Source: Astragalus membranaceus (Eukaryota; Streptophyta; Magnoliopsida; Fabales; Fabaceae). From it: a stretch of 64,000 nucleotides of DNA. The notes beneath the pieces were generated by a model that saw only the letters and a program-made list of their open reading frames with translations, did not search any database and had not been told where the DNA came from. Made by a program: the position numbers and the translations under genes. Position 1 is the first letter of the stretch, and every line of letters begins with the position of its first letter. Below are positions 44,691 to 55,648 of the stretch, piece by piece. The stretch covers positions 77,339,747 to 77,403,746 of the forward strand of contig CM076847.1 of NCBI GenBank assembly GCA_039519185.1, read 5' to 3'.

Positions 44691-44944
44691 TGCAGTACAG
44701 TTTTTAGCATAATGGATAAGCCCAAGTGAGAAGAGTGTCTGCCACCACATAGAGGGCCTAAAATCAGTCAATTAGCCTAACTAAGTTCATCCCCAACAGT
44801 CCAGAAAGAGCACACGCACACAACCCGCATAGCCAATTAGAAGCGACAGAAATAAAATCTCCCTTCATATCTTAAAATATATATATATGAAAAGAACACA
44901 GGTAAAAGAATTAAAAAAATAAAAAAGAAAGACGGAGACTAAAA

Positions 44945-45130
44945 TTATGATACCTATCATGGTCCCTTTTGTTCCTCTCCTTGTCCTTATCCTGGTGTCG
45001 ATCTCTGTGGCGGTGATCCCTTTCTTTCATCCCATCCCGATCTCTGCCTCTCTCCTTCTCTTTTATCGTTTCTTTGTCTCGTTCCTTTTCTTGAATATTC
45101 CTTATCATAATCACAAGATTCACACTGCCA
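44945..45130 (-). pseudogene. Arg/Asp-rich (RD/RE) exon, first of tandem pair
   Basis: Between acceptor GGCAG-like TTTTGGCAG (~45131) and donor GTATCAT (44945): EKERDKETIKEKERGRDRDG, MKERDHRHRDRHQDKDKERN, then DHDR. Alternating Arg-Asp/Glu repeats are typical of RS-related splicing factors, but composition alone does not name the gene. Introns are kept. A second, shorter exon copy follows 300 bases away. Confidence 0.55.
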
Positions 45131-45254
45131 AAATGAAAACGGAGAAATACCTTCAAATCACAATCAATTACTCAGAGAGAAAATAGAGAACGAAGCAACT
45201 AGAAAAAATTAAAAAATAAAAATAAAAAAGAAAGACGGAGACTAAAATAGCAAC

Positions 45255-45420
45255 CTGTCATGTCTTTTCGTTCCTCTCCCTGTCCCTATCCCGGTGTCGA
45301 TCCCTTTCTTTCATCCCATCCCGGTCTCTGCCTCTCTCCTCTCTTTTCAGTTCTTTGTCTCGTTCCTTTTCTTGAAGATTCTTTATCATAATCACAAGAT
45401 TCACACTGCCTAAATAGAAA
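45255..45420 (-). pseudogene. Arg/Asp-rich exon, second of tandem pair
   Basis: Same exon type, more decayed (frames KNLQEKERDKELKR, GRDRDGMKERDRHRD). The pair arrangement recurs at 60.9-61.3 kb and 62.8-63.3 kb. Confidence 0.5.
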
Positions 45421-45429
45421 CAGAGAAAT

Positions 45430-46035
45430 TTCTTCAATCACAATCAATTACTCAAAGAGAAAAGGGGAAAAAATCTCTCTATAGTAGACAGTAGCTTGTA
45501 GACTGAAAGAGGTTGTAATATATCGAACCCTAACTATTTAGGTATAGTTTACAATTTTCTGATATCTGTTACATTATGATATTTGTAATTATTAATAGCA
45601 AAAACATTTATTTTCTAAAACACGTGAAAACATGTCAAACAATTATCCAATTGATCAACCAAAGCAAATATAGAGACCAATCAAGAATGGGAAATTTACC
45701 TACTACATTGCTGACAGAACCTTTGCATTTCAAGTCCCACAAGTGCCCTTCACGATCAATTAGCGTTTCTGGACTCTTGTCCTTCACAGTCATATAGCCT
45801 CAGTCCATCCCCAACAGTCCGGAAAGAGCACATGCTCACAACCATGGTTCCAATTAACGGCAACCCACATAGCCAATTAGAAGCAACAAATCACCAACCA
45901 TAACAAACTTGCCAAGTCAGCCCCTGTAACAGAAACCTAGATAAGCTCAGAGTACAAAGAAACAAATTTTCCTTCCTATGTTAAAAATAGTATTAAAAAA
46001 CACAGGAGAAAAAATTAAAAATTAAAGGAGGCTAA
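45430..46035 (-). other. Array intron/spacer with SPL SBP exon end
   Basis: 45700-45765 holds the SBP exon end (CACTTGTGGGACTTGAAATG, donor GTAGGTAAAT) in decayed form. The rest is spacer shared with 63360-63720. Confidence 0.5.
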
Positions 46036-46039
46036 ATTA

Positions 46040-46075
46040 TAATACCGGTCATGGTGATGGTGATCCCAAGAGTAT
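46040..46075 (-). pseudogene. Arg/Asp-rich exon end (HHHHDR)
   Basis: GGGATCACCATCACCATGAC then GGTATTATAA on the minus strand, the short end of the Arg/Asp-rich or unassigned exon. Confidence 0.4.
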
Positions 46076-46089
46076 ATATTCCCAAATTG

Positions 46090-47030
46090 TGGTGGCAAAT
46101 TAAGCAGGCTCTTGGCTCACAAGTCTTGTCTGTTGTCTCATCCATCTAAAAGCTTCAATGTCACAACATCAAAGCCATCTAGCAAAACTTGTCCTGTGAT
46201 TACACAAACCACATGCTTTTTACTTTTTACCCATCACAAACTCTTAATAATAAACAAGTTACACTGAATACAATAAATCTAATTTTGTATAGACATCTCA
46301 TGAATGAGTTCATTACATACCATAAGAAGGATCATAGAATCTCTCAACGGGGGACACAACCGTACTCTTTCCGTAGCCGCTACTACCCACCAAAGCAATG
46401 GTCTTTCCAGCAGGCACATTCAAGGAGGGAATGTTAGGGATCAGAACCTCATACCTTGATGGGTATGAAAACTTTAAGTTTTCCAGCTCCACTAGTCCTG
46501 TTACAACCTCTAAATCCAAACCAGACTCGCCCATTTTGTGTATACTTGAATTGTGACCAACCAAATGGAATTTTTTCCGCAACCGCAACCCTTGCCTTTG
46601 TATACGAAACCATGATTTGTGCAGACTGGCATTAAGCCTTGCGGAGGATGGAGTTTTTAATAATTGATATTAAACAGGTAAAGACACAAACTGGGAGGCC
46701 TTTTTGGTACAAAATTTCAATGATTCCTGAAAAAATTAAAATGTCAATCAAATTAGTTTTTTAGGAGGATTAAAATGTCCCTAAAAAGGACTAGTTTAAT
46801 CAACATTTGAGGACCAAATTTCTACTTTTCCTTTATACAACTCTTCCGGTCTTTTCTCAATCACTATTTTGGATATTGCTCTTTAATATAATCAACAAGG
46901 TTTGCTAAAACGTGAAAAGTTAAGAATATAAAGTACTTACAGTCCACCAACATGGTGTCAATAGCAAGTCCTCCATTGGTGTGGTCATGAATAACCAGAT
47001 CGCCATCATACCATGGCTACATTGCAGGAT
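46090..47030 (-). pseudogene. ABCB: ABCB-type transporter exons, copy C (best NBD reading)
   Basis: Exon d at 46090-46200 (LLDGFDVVTLKLLDG-like, SQEPA-like). Exon c at 46321-46638; open frame 46588-46313 gives GHNSSIHKMGESGLDLEVVT, GLVELENLKFSYPSRYEVLI, VPAGKTIALVGSSGYGKSTV and ERFYDPSYG. This copy keeps the frame that copies A and B lost, though Walker A reads GSSGYGKST instead of GSSGSGKST. Exon a at ~46940-47030 gives the WYDGDLVI-like part with TTPMEDLL in a shifted frame. It remains a fragment: no transmembrane domains, no signature motif. Confidence 0.85.
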
Positions 47031-47059
47031 AGTTTTTAGCACAAAGGATAAGTCCAAGT

Positions 47060-47565
47060 GAGAAAAGTGTCCTCCACCACATAGATAGAAAGCAACACCC
47101 TAACGAACAAGCTTCCCTTTCTCTGCATTCAAAACCAACAATAGCGTCCCTGCAGAATCCCCCGCATCCCAGTGTACCCTCTTTCATAGATCTTTCCTTC
47201 AGGTAAGGTACTCTCACATAGATAAAGCGTTTGAAAAAGTAAAACTTCTAAATTAAAAAAGATTCAGAAAGGATATAAAGCGTTTGCAAGAGTACAATTT
47301 TATAAACTAAAAAAGATTGGGAAAGGGTCTGAAAAAATGATTTAGAGAAGCACATTCTAATAAAATAGAAAAAGTTTCAAAAAAAAGTTTAAAAAAGTAT
47401 ATAAAGACAAGTTCCAAAAATTAGTTCTCAAAAACCTAAAAAGTAGGTTTAAACAACTTCCATAAGTTAGTTCTCAAAAACCTAATTTTAGAAGCGATCA
47501 TAAAAAAATGAAACTTCCAAAAGTTTGAAAAGGTAAATTTTTCTAGATTCGAAAATATTTAAAAA
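47060..47565. repeat. ABC-unit leader and AT-rich repeat
   Basis: 47060-47220 is the leader segment also at 30180 and 39700. 47220-47565 is AT-rich repeat ending at the border of the ~2-kb tandem duplication. Confidence 0.6.
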
Positions 47566-47664
47566 CCTATATATGATGAAGTCACATAATATTAATCATC
47601 TGGTTAAGTTGTTCACTTGCATTTTGAATAGCCAATCCAACATAATACATCAAGACAAACATAC

Positions 47665-48039
47665 CTTAGTTGTTCATCACAATTTGTGCAGTACTATCTC
47701 TGGCTTCTGAGTGAGCTGGAGGACTGCTTGAAACGCTGGGCTTTAACGAAGATATGAGTTGCTGATCAGCAGCTCTAGAACCATGTGCATGCATCACTTC
47801 CCATTGCGTTTTATTCATAGATACAGTTTGATGTTGTCCTATAACAGTTGGAGAGCCTTGAGAACCATTGGAGAATAAAGTTGAGACAACATCTCTGACT
47901 TCCTAGAAGAACTCCATTCTCTCAGTAAATTCACTGGTTCCCGCAAGATGTTAGACAATTTCTGGCACCATTTTAACCAGCATTACTCCTTGAAGATGAG
48001 TGAGTAAATCCTGTTCTGTAGTCTGATCTGACCTGTCAC
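47665..48039 (-). pseudogene. SPL: SPL exon 4, left copy
   Basis: Acceptor TATAG (48040-48044) and donor GTATG (47660-47664) bound the exon. The minus-strand reading DRSDQTTEQDLLTHLQGVML, then VSTLFSNGSQGSPTVIGQHQ, WEVMHAHGSRAADQQLIS and PAHSEARDSTAQIV, is the segment that follows exon 3 in SPL1/SPL12-like proteins. Internal stops and frame changes occur. A ~12-base segment present in the right copy is missing near 47971. Confidence 0.85.
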
Positions 48040-48245
48040 CTATAATTCATTAAAAATGTCATTATCAACCCCTAAAAAATCTCCGCCATAGCAGAAATAT
48101 TCATCAGAGAAAGAGAAATGAGAAAATTCTAACTAAGCAAACACAGATATTAGTAAAGATCCAAATTATCATTCTCACCATGTGATGCAATAACTAGGTG
48201 CTTCACTTCTATACAAAGAATTAATTATTGTCATAAGCTTGTAAG

Positions 48246-49832
48246 CATAGTTATCAAAATCGCGATTTTAATCGCAAAATCGCACGATTTTACAATTCTA
48301 CCGACCCCCAACGATTCGATTTTGATGCAGAATCGAAAAAGCAGCTAAATCGTGCGAGTTTTGGTGGAATCGTACGATTCTACGATTTAGATGCGATTCC
48401 ACGATGAAAATCGCACAGAAATGGTGATTTGGGGAAACGCAGAAAACGGGTCGGGTTTGCGACCCGGTTTGCGTTTTTACGCAAATCTACGATGCGGGGT
48501 AGTCAAAAACGCGAGCTAAGTCGCAAAAACGTACGAATCTACGTGTTTCAGACAGCTTTGCGAGTTCAATCATGGTAGAAATCGCAGCTGGGTGGGAGAG
48601 TTCGGTGAAGACGCCTTGCTGAAGCGTGAAGACGGCAGAAGCGGCGCGCAGGAAACGTGCTGGGTGTTACCTGTTTCGCAAAAGTTGGGCTTCCCGGGTC
48701 AGGTTCACACTTTTGGGCCTGTTTGTTTTAAAATAAACCCTAATAGTAACTCAGTAACTAATAGTTACTCTAACTATTTGCTTTTTACCCAACGTAAAAA
48801 CCCTAATATTTAGTTATTTACCTAAAAAAACCTAATATTTTAAAAACTAAAACGCGATGCTGCTTCTTCTTCCTCGTGAAAGCTGCCGCTTCTTCAGCTC
48901 CTCACATTCGCTGCAAGCTACTGGTGCAAGCTACTCGCTGCTGCTTCTTCACCACCTCACGAACGCAAGCCTCTGTTTTTTCATCAACAGAAGAAACCGC
49001 TGCTTCTTCTTCATTTCACCTCTTCTCTATATTGTTCTATTAACCTTTGTTTTTCTTTTATTTTTGATTCTGTTAACCTCTGTTTTTTGTTCTTTTGTAT
49101 ATGACCATTGATGTTGTTTATTTATTCACCTTTGTTTTAGTTCTATTCATTTTGTTTCTATTTTTTACTCTTTTGTTTTTGATTCCATTAACCTAAGTTC
49201 TATTTTTTATTCTGTTTATAATGGAGACTTTGAATGATTTGATTTTTAGGCTTATTGGGAGAAATTCCAAGTCCCACATAGACTAGTGATAAGGTCTCAA
49301 GAGAGTTTATAAAGAAGAGGCAACCCTCACCTTACAAGCCGGTTTTGTGGGGTTGAGTTAGGCCTTAACCACATTCTAAGATGGTATCAGAGCCTATCCT
49401 AGATCCAACGGGCCACCTACCATTAAACACGCATCAAGCCCAATAGTGCTGTGCGTGAGGGGGTGTATTGGGAGAAATTCCAAGTCCCACATAGACTAGT
49501 GATAAGGTCTCAAGAGAGTTTATAAAGAAGAGGCAACCCTCACCTTACAAGCCGGTTTTGTGGGGTTGAGTTAGGCCTTAACCACATTCTAAGAAGGCTT
49601 TATGATGGTTGTTGGTTTATGTCTAAGACTTTGAGTAATATCTGCATTTTAGTAAAATCTTACGATTTTACTTGCGATTTTACGAGTTACGATTTTGTTT
49701 AACCCCTTCCGATTCTAGTTTTTGATACTTTTTTTTTGGGTAGAATCTTACGATTCTACTTGCGATTTTACGATTTCCGATTTTGCTACCCTGCTTACGA
49801 TCTTGCGTAGAATCTCGATTTTGATAACTATG
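48246..49832. mobile_element. Non-autonomous hAT element, 1,587 bp, TSD CTTGTAAG, containing a TRIM
   Basis: The 17-bp terminal inverted repeat CATAGTTATCAAAATCG is at both ends. The 8-bp TSD CTTGTAAG is at 48238-48245 and 49833-49840. The right copy of the surrounding duplication has the single empty site at 62148-62155. Subterminal regions are packed with ATCG/CGATT words in both orientations. No transposase ORF. Without the nested 342-bp TRIM the element is about 1.24 kb. Confidence 0.93.
49253..49594 (+). mobile_element. TRIM (LTR mini-retrotransposon), 342 bp, TSD AGGCT
   Basis: Two identical 129-bp terminal direct repeats (49253-49381, 49466-49594) start TATTGGGAGAAATTCC and end CACATTCTAAGA. 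A primer site TGGTATCAGAGCC follows the first repeat and a GTGAGGGGGTG polypurine tract precedes the second. AGGCT is repeated at 49248-49252 and 49595-49599. Only 84 internal bases and no coding capacity, as in TRIMs. It carries no 5S-like segment, so it is not Cassandra. Termini TA..GA are not the usual TG..CA. Identical LTRs imply a recent insertion. Confidence 0.9.
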
Positions 49833-49840
49833 CTTGTAAG

Positions 49841-50301
49841 ATCAAACTAGATTGACAGTAATACATGATTAAAATAATTTTAGAATCCCCGAAGACTAGG
49901 TTGTATATGTAAGTCAATTGTTGAAACATACTTATTCGACAATGGAGGAGAACAATTATTATAGAGCCCTGTATCTTTATCCTGTAATATAACTGTTCAC
50001 TAATATTGTAACCTTCATATCCTCCTTTACAGGCCAGTCATTGATCTCTCAGGCCAATTTAATGGCAAGTTAATAAAAAGATCAAGATAACTCATTAGTT
50101 TTGGAAGACATGAAGAATAAGATGGATTACTATATACAACAACAACCAAAGCCTTTATCCAATAGGTGTGGTCAGCTACATCAAATTACGATACATCCTC
50201 ACTATCAAACGGCCACAAATTATTTGACAGAACAATACCATTAGGAGAGCCTAAAATCAGTCAATTAGCCTCAGTCCAGAAAGAGCACACGCATGCAACC
50301 C
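49841..50301. other. Array spacer, left duplicate
   Basis: Non-coding and nearly identical to 62156-62616; probably SPL intron or intergenic sequence. It ends where old copia coding sequence begins. Confidence 0.5.
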
Positions 50302-50558
50302 ACATCGCTCAATGGGAAGTCCCTTAGTGAACACATCTGCCAGTTGAAGCCCTGTAGGGATGTATGATGTAGCTATAAGGCCGCTATCCAACTTCTCTTT
50401 GATGAAGTGTCGGTCGATCTCTATGTGCTTTGTTCTGTCATGTTGAACCGGATTATGGGTAATGCTAATGGCTGACTTGTTGTCACAAAATAGCTTCATC
50501 GGGGCTTCGTATTTTATCTTCAGATCATCTAGTATGATTTTCATCCATAGTAGCTCAC
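50302..50558 (-). pseudogene. Old copia RNase H C-terminal fragment
   Basis: KIKYEAPMKLFCDNKSAISI, THNPVQHDRTKHIEIDRHFI and SYIPTGLQLADVFTKGLP: the end of the RNase H domain in copia elements. It joins 55649 across the young insertion and stops at the deletion junction (~50302). Confidence 0.82.
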
Positions 50559-50817
50559 TGTAAAATGTAACAGAATTCTAAAGGAGAGAGAAAAGAGAGA
50601 GGGAAAACTCAATGAAATTCTTTTGTATATTCTGTTCTGTATGATTTCTTACAGTGTGTTGCTATTTATAGCAAGGCTTAATGTGTGCACACTTCAATGC
50701 TAACGTGTGCACACTCTAACAAACTTATAACAGAAATATCTTGCTAAGTAGTAATACAAAGACAACAATTAAGTGTTCAGCTAATGTATAAACTGATCCT
50801 GACTATCTACTCTTACA
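50559..50817 (-). repeat. 3' LTR of young copia 50559-55643
   Basis: 259 bp. The minus strand begins TGTAAGAGTAG and ends TTACATTTTACA. Confidence 0.92.
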
Positions 50818-50832
50818 CACCCCCCCACAAGC

Positions 50833-53800
50833 TCAAGGTGGGTGAGTAAGAGAGGCCACTTTGAGCTTGTCTCTGTAGTCTAGTAAGGCAGCAGTGGAGA
50901 GCGGTTTGGTGAGAGCATCTGCTATCTGAAACTGCCCAGGTATATGAGTTACTTGCAGCTGTTTGGCAAGCACTTTCTCTCTAACAAAGAAAAGGTCAAT
51001 CTCCATATGCTTTGTTCTAGCATGCAAAACTGGATTGTGAGCCATAGCAACTGTGCTTTGGTTGTCACAGTGAATAATAGGAGGGAGAATCTTCACATGA
51101 AGTTCTGCCAACAGAGTCTGGATCCACAGGATTTCAGATGCAGTGTGAGCTAAACTTCTGTATTCTGCTTCTGCACTTGACCGAGCAACCAGGGGCTGCT
51201 TCCTTGACCACCAAGAGACAATGTTAGGTCCAAAATATATGGCAGATCCAGAGGTGGAACGCCTGTCATCAAGGTCTGATGCCCAATCAGCATCACAGAA
51301 TCCAGTCAGCACAAAAGGATGCTGAGTGTTTGCTGGTTTGAAGAGAAGACCATGATGAGTAGTACCTCGTAGATACCTAAGAATTCGTTTAACAGCTGTC
51401 CAATGGTCCTCCAAAGGATCTGCCATGAATTGGCAGACCTTGTTTACTGAGTAGCTCAGTTCAGGTCTTGTCAATGTTGCATACTGAAGTGCCCCTACCA
51501 CTGAACGGTAGAGAGTTGCATCTTTGAACTTAGGGGAACCTGTCTTTGACAACTTGGTGCTAGTAGCCATAGGGGAAGACACTGGAGATGCATCCTGCAT
51601 GTTTGTTTTGACTAGTAAATCACGTATATATTTGGACTGTGTTAGTAACAGAGAGCCTGAGGGTTGCTGATGAACCTCAATTCCTAGGAAGTAGTCAAGA
51701 GTGCCAAGTTCTTTGAGTGCAAATTGCTGATGTAGTCTCTGAGTTATGATCTTAAGTACAGAGGGTGAGTTGCCAGTCAAGATTATATCATCCACGTAGA
51801 CTAGAAGATATGCCACAGTAGTCTTAGCTCTGAAAATAAACAATGATGGATCACACTTACTGCTTTTGAACCCAATCTTGAGTAAAGTGGAAGTGAGCTT
51901 CTCAAACCATTGCCGTGGCGCCTGTTTTAAACCATACAAAGACTTGTGGAGCTTACAAACCAGAGAGGAATCAGAGGATACAAAGCCCGGGGGTTGTTCC
52001 ATGTATACTTCCTCATGTAATGTGCCATTGAGGAAAGCGTTGTTCACATCAAGTTGATGGAGAGGCCAATTGTAAGTGAGAGCTAAGGTCAAAATGATTC
52101 TGATTGTCACAGGCTTAACCACTGGAGAGAAAGTCTCATGAAAATCAAATCCTTGGATTTGGTGAAAACCCTTGGCCACAAGCCTAGCCTTATACTTGTT
52201 AACAGAGCCATCAGCATTTTCTTTGACACGAAATACCCACTTACATCCAATGGCTTTCCTATGGGAAGGTAAGGGAACAAGAGTCCAGGTGTTGTTCTTT
52301 TGAAGGGCTGTGAATTCTGCTTGCATGGCAGCAAGCCAATTAGGGTCCTTGAGGGCTTGTTTGGCTGTTTTTGGCTCAATGGTGGTAAGGAAAACAGAGG
52401 GATGAAGCCTAGGGAGTGGAATGCCAGATTTAGACCTAGTTTGCATGGAGTGACTGTTGGTTGGAGGATTAATATGATGCGGGTTTGGAGGAGGTGAAGG
52501 CAAAGGAGAGTGATCTGCTGTAGTTATAGATGGTGTGGGCAGAGGAGAGTCATCTGGTGTAGTTGTGGATGAAGTGGCAGTAGCAGTACCTGTAGTGCAT
52601 GGTGGTGAGGTTTGCTGTTCAGAGTTCTGTGAATCATTTAAACTGGACTGTGAGTGACCAGAACCAGTAGGTAGAGGACTTAGAGTAACTGAATTACCCC
52701 TTGAACCATTTGTAGAGGATGAAGACTCAAAGAGAAAGGGATAAGGGAAACCGTATCTCATTAAAGATGACATCTTTGGAGAGAATGAGCTTGCCACTAG
52801 GTGACAGACACTTATAAGCTTTGTGACTTGTAGAATAACCTAAGAAGAGACACTCATGAGAACGAAAATCATATTTGTGTGCTTGGTAGGGTCTGAGTAA
52901 GGGAAAACATGCACAGCCAAAGACTTTTAAAAAATTGTAATCTGGTTCATGTTTGAACAGGGCAGTGTATGGTGGAGTGTGGTTTAGAGGGGCTGATGGT
53001 TGTCTGTTTATCAAGTACACTGCAGTTTGAACTGCAAAATCCCAAAATTTGAGAGGTAGAGATGCATGGCTAAGTAATGATAGGCTTAGGTCAACTATAT
53101 GCCTATGCTTTCTTTCCACCACACCGTTTTGATGGTGAGTGTGAGGGGCAATGATTCTGTGAAGAATGCCTAGGTCAGCAAGGTAATTTGAAAAGGGTCT
53201 AAATTCCCCTCCCCAATCTGTTTGTAAGGCTTTAATTGGCAATCCAAACTGTTTTTCAACTAGGGCTTTGAATTGTTTGAAAATGGCAAGGGTATCAGAT
53301 TTATTCTTTAACAGGTACAGCCATGTAAATCGGGTTGCAGCATCTACAAATGTGACATAATATTTGGCTTTATTGATGGATTCAATCGGTGCTGGCCCCC
53401 AAAGATCACTGTAAATAAGTTCTAGAGGGGTGGTGTAGGTTGTTTGTGATGGTGGAGCATAGAGTTTATGGGCTTTACCCATGCAACAAGCAGCACAAAA
53501 TTGTGAAATATCTTTATTAGAAATGGGAATATTACATCTTTGGAATACATTGTTCATAGATGCATGATTAGGATGGCCTAGTCTTAGGTGCCAAGTAGTC
53601 CTAGTACTAGAGGATGGGGAGGTTACAGAATTGATGGTGGGTATTGACTTGGAACTAGATACAATAGGGACATTTAAGCTTGAACTTGGAGGTGAAACTG
53701 TATTGACCTTGGAGGGAACAGCAGCTGAACTGGACTGAGACTGAGAAGATTGATGATGGAACTTGAGTGGAGCAAATTCATAGAGTCCATCATCACGAAC

Positions 53801-55360
53801 TGGACCATGAAGCAGTAACTCATTGGTGTCCTGAGAAAAAACAAGACAGTCCTTAGCATGAAACTGAAAATAAACATTGTTATCTGCGGCAAATCTACTC
53901 ACACTAATTAAATTTTTTGTAATGGAGGGAACATGCACAAGATTTTTCAAAACAAGAGAGACTTGGGGATTGATAGGTGATGAAAAGGTAGATGATCCAC
54001 AGTTTTTAACAGACAAACCTTGACCATTTCCAATAAAGATCTGGTCTGGTCCTTCAAATGGTGACTGTTGATGAATGTTCTGAGATTGATGAGTTGCTGT
54101 GATGGATGCAGCTGTGTCTGGGTGCCACGGTAGTTGGGCTGTATTGGTGGTAGAAGGAACAGAGGTGGTCATTAAAGCCTGAGGATAGGGATATTGAAGT
54201 TGTGGTGGTTGTGGAAGTTGCTGTGAGGGTGGTCTCAGGTTGAAGTTAGGCCTGGTCCATGTGTTCTGATATAAAGGTTGAGGTGCAGGGTAATTATAGG
54301 CAAAGGAATTAGGTGGATTAGTGAAATAGGTGTTGTTTGGAGTGGAAAAGCCTTGGAAATCCGAAGGTATTTGTGCCTGAAAATGCTGATTGAACCTATG
54401 GTAACACATAGAGGCCAAATGACCAAATTTAAAGCAAACTTGGCACTGTACATTGCCAAAACGGCCACGTCCCCGGCCACCGCGGCCACCACGGCCGCCA
54501 CGGCCACGAAATGAGCCGGTGAAGTTGTTGTTTTGGTAACTATTGTCATTACTAGCATTAGGAGTAAAAGGAACAGAATTACCAGTTGAGTTTTGCTGAG
54601 TTTCAGTGTTCGCAGCAGTAGCAGGCAAGGTGTTTGTCAAATTGATTGAAAGAGTTTCCGTTTGAGATTTCTTTTTGAACTTGCCTGAGCGCAATTCATG
54701 AGCCAGAAGCAACGCCTCGACCTCTTCAAGCTGGTTTGCCTCGAATTTGCTTTCAATAACAGAGATGACCGGCGCGTAATCCTCTGGCAGACCTTCCAAA
54801 ATGACGTCAATGTGTTGTTCAACAGGAACGGGATCTCCAACTGAAGCAAGACTGTCTACGATCGATTTGATGCGTAGAAGATAATCATCCACGCTTCGCG
54901 ATTCAAGCGTCGTAGAGCGAAGCTCTGTTCGTAACTGTCGTGCTTTCGCGCGCGTTAATTTTTGGAAATGATCGTGTAGCCGCTCCCAGAGTTGAAACGA
55001 ATGAGTGCATCCAAGTACTCGAGGCATGATCGCGCTTGAGAGCGTTGATTGAAGCCACGATAACAGCCACTGATCTTGCTTCAACCAATTCCGGTAGTGA
55101 GGATTCTCTCTGCGCGCATCGCGATCTGCAGAAGTGAGATATTGATCTGGAATTTCTGGATAATGAATGAAGCTCTGAAGATTATGTGCGTTTATCATCG
55201 GTTCAACTTGCTGTCTCCAAACGAGGAAGTTTTTCTCATCTAGTTTATCGGAAATCTTCAACGTGAAGGTAATAAGAGGATCGGTCGCCGGTGCCGTTGA
55301 AAGCGGAACCGGCGGTGGAGTAGGCGGTGGCGTGCCATCGTCAGGATCGGCGTCAGCCAT
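50833..55360 (-). pseudogene. Young copia gag-pol, single frameshift
   Basis: ATG 55360-55358 lies 24 bases inside the LTR border. The first 877 codons run to 52727: gag, Gly/Arg-rich stretch (~54465-54520), zinc knuckle CQVCFKFGHLASMC, protease PDTAAS (~54105), pre-integrase with CAACCMGKAHK and integrase (SDLWGPAPIES, HHQNGVVERK). A one-base shift near 52740 moves the rest to another frame (52797-50833): RT with YVDDIILTGN and QLDVNNAFLNG, RNase H with DADWASDLDDRRSTSG and DNQSTVAM. No other stop is seen. Programmed frameshifting is not known for this spot in copia, and the sister copy is continuous here, so I read it as a mutation. Confidence 0.88.
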
Positions 55361-55383
55361 GGATCACTGGTCTACTGATACCA

Positions 55384-55643
55384 TGTAAAATGTAACAGAA
55401 TTCTAAAGGAGAGAGAAAAGAGAGAGGGAAAAACTCAATGAAATTCTTTTGTATTTTCTGTTCTGTATGATTTCTTACAGTGTGTTGCTATTTATAGCAA
55501 GGCTTAATGTGTGCACACTTCAATGCTAACGTGTGCACACTCTAACAAACTTATAACAGAAATATCTTGCTAAGTAGTAATACAAAGACAACAATTAAGT
55601 GTTCAGCTAATGTATAAACTGATCCTGACTATCTACTCTTACA
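55384..55643 (-). repeat. 5' LTR of young copia 50559-55643
   Basis: 260 bp, adjoining the primer site at its left border. Confidence 0.92.
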
Positions 55644-55648
55644 CTCAC

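Larger units (their letters stand above)
50559..55643 (-). mobile_element. Young Ty1/copia nested in old copia, TSD CTCAC
   Basis: LTRs 50559-50817 (259 bp) and 55384-55643 (260 bp) differ by one substitution (TATATT/TATTTT) and one A in an A-run. CTCAC is repeated at 50554-50558 and 55644-55648. The primer site TGGTATCAG lies at about 55375-55383 (minus) and a polypurine C-run at 50818-50827. Same family as 18986-24100. Of all elements here, this is the closest to intact, with one visible frameshift. Confidence 0.95.

Noticed and set aside
48592..48813. ORF in the hAT element as a transposase
   Set aside because: 73 codons, no hAT dimerisation or catalytic motif.
49253..49594. Cassandra-type TRIM with 5S rRNA-like promoter
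   Set aside because: The LTR has no 5S-like internal control sequence.
52727..52797. Programmed frameshift between gag-int and RT
   Set aside because: The sister element is continuous at this point, so mutation is simpler.
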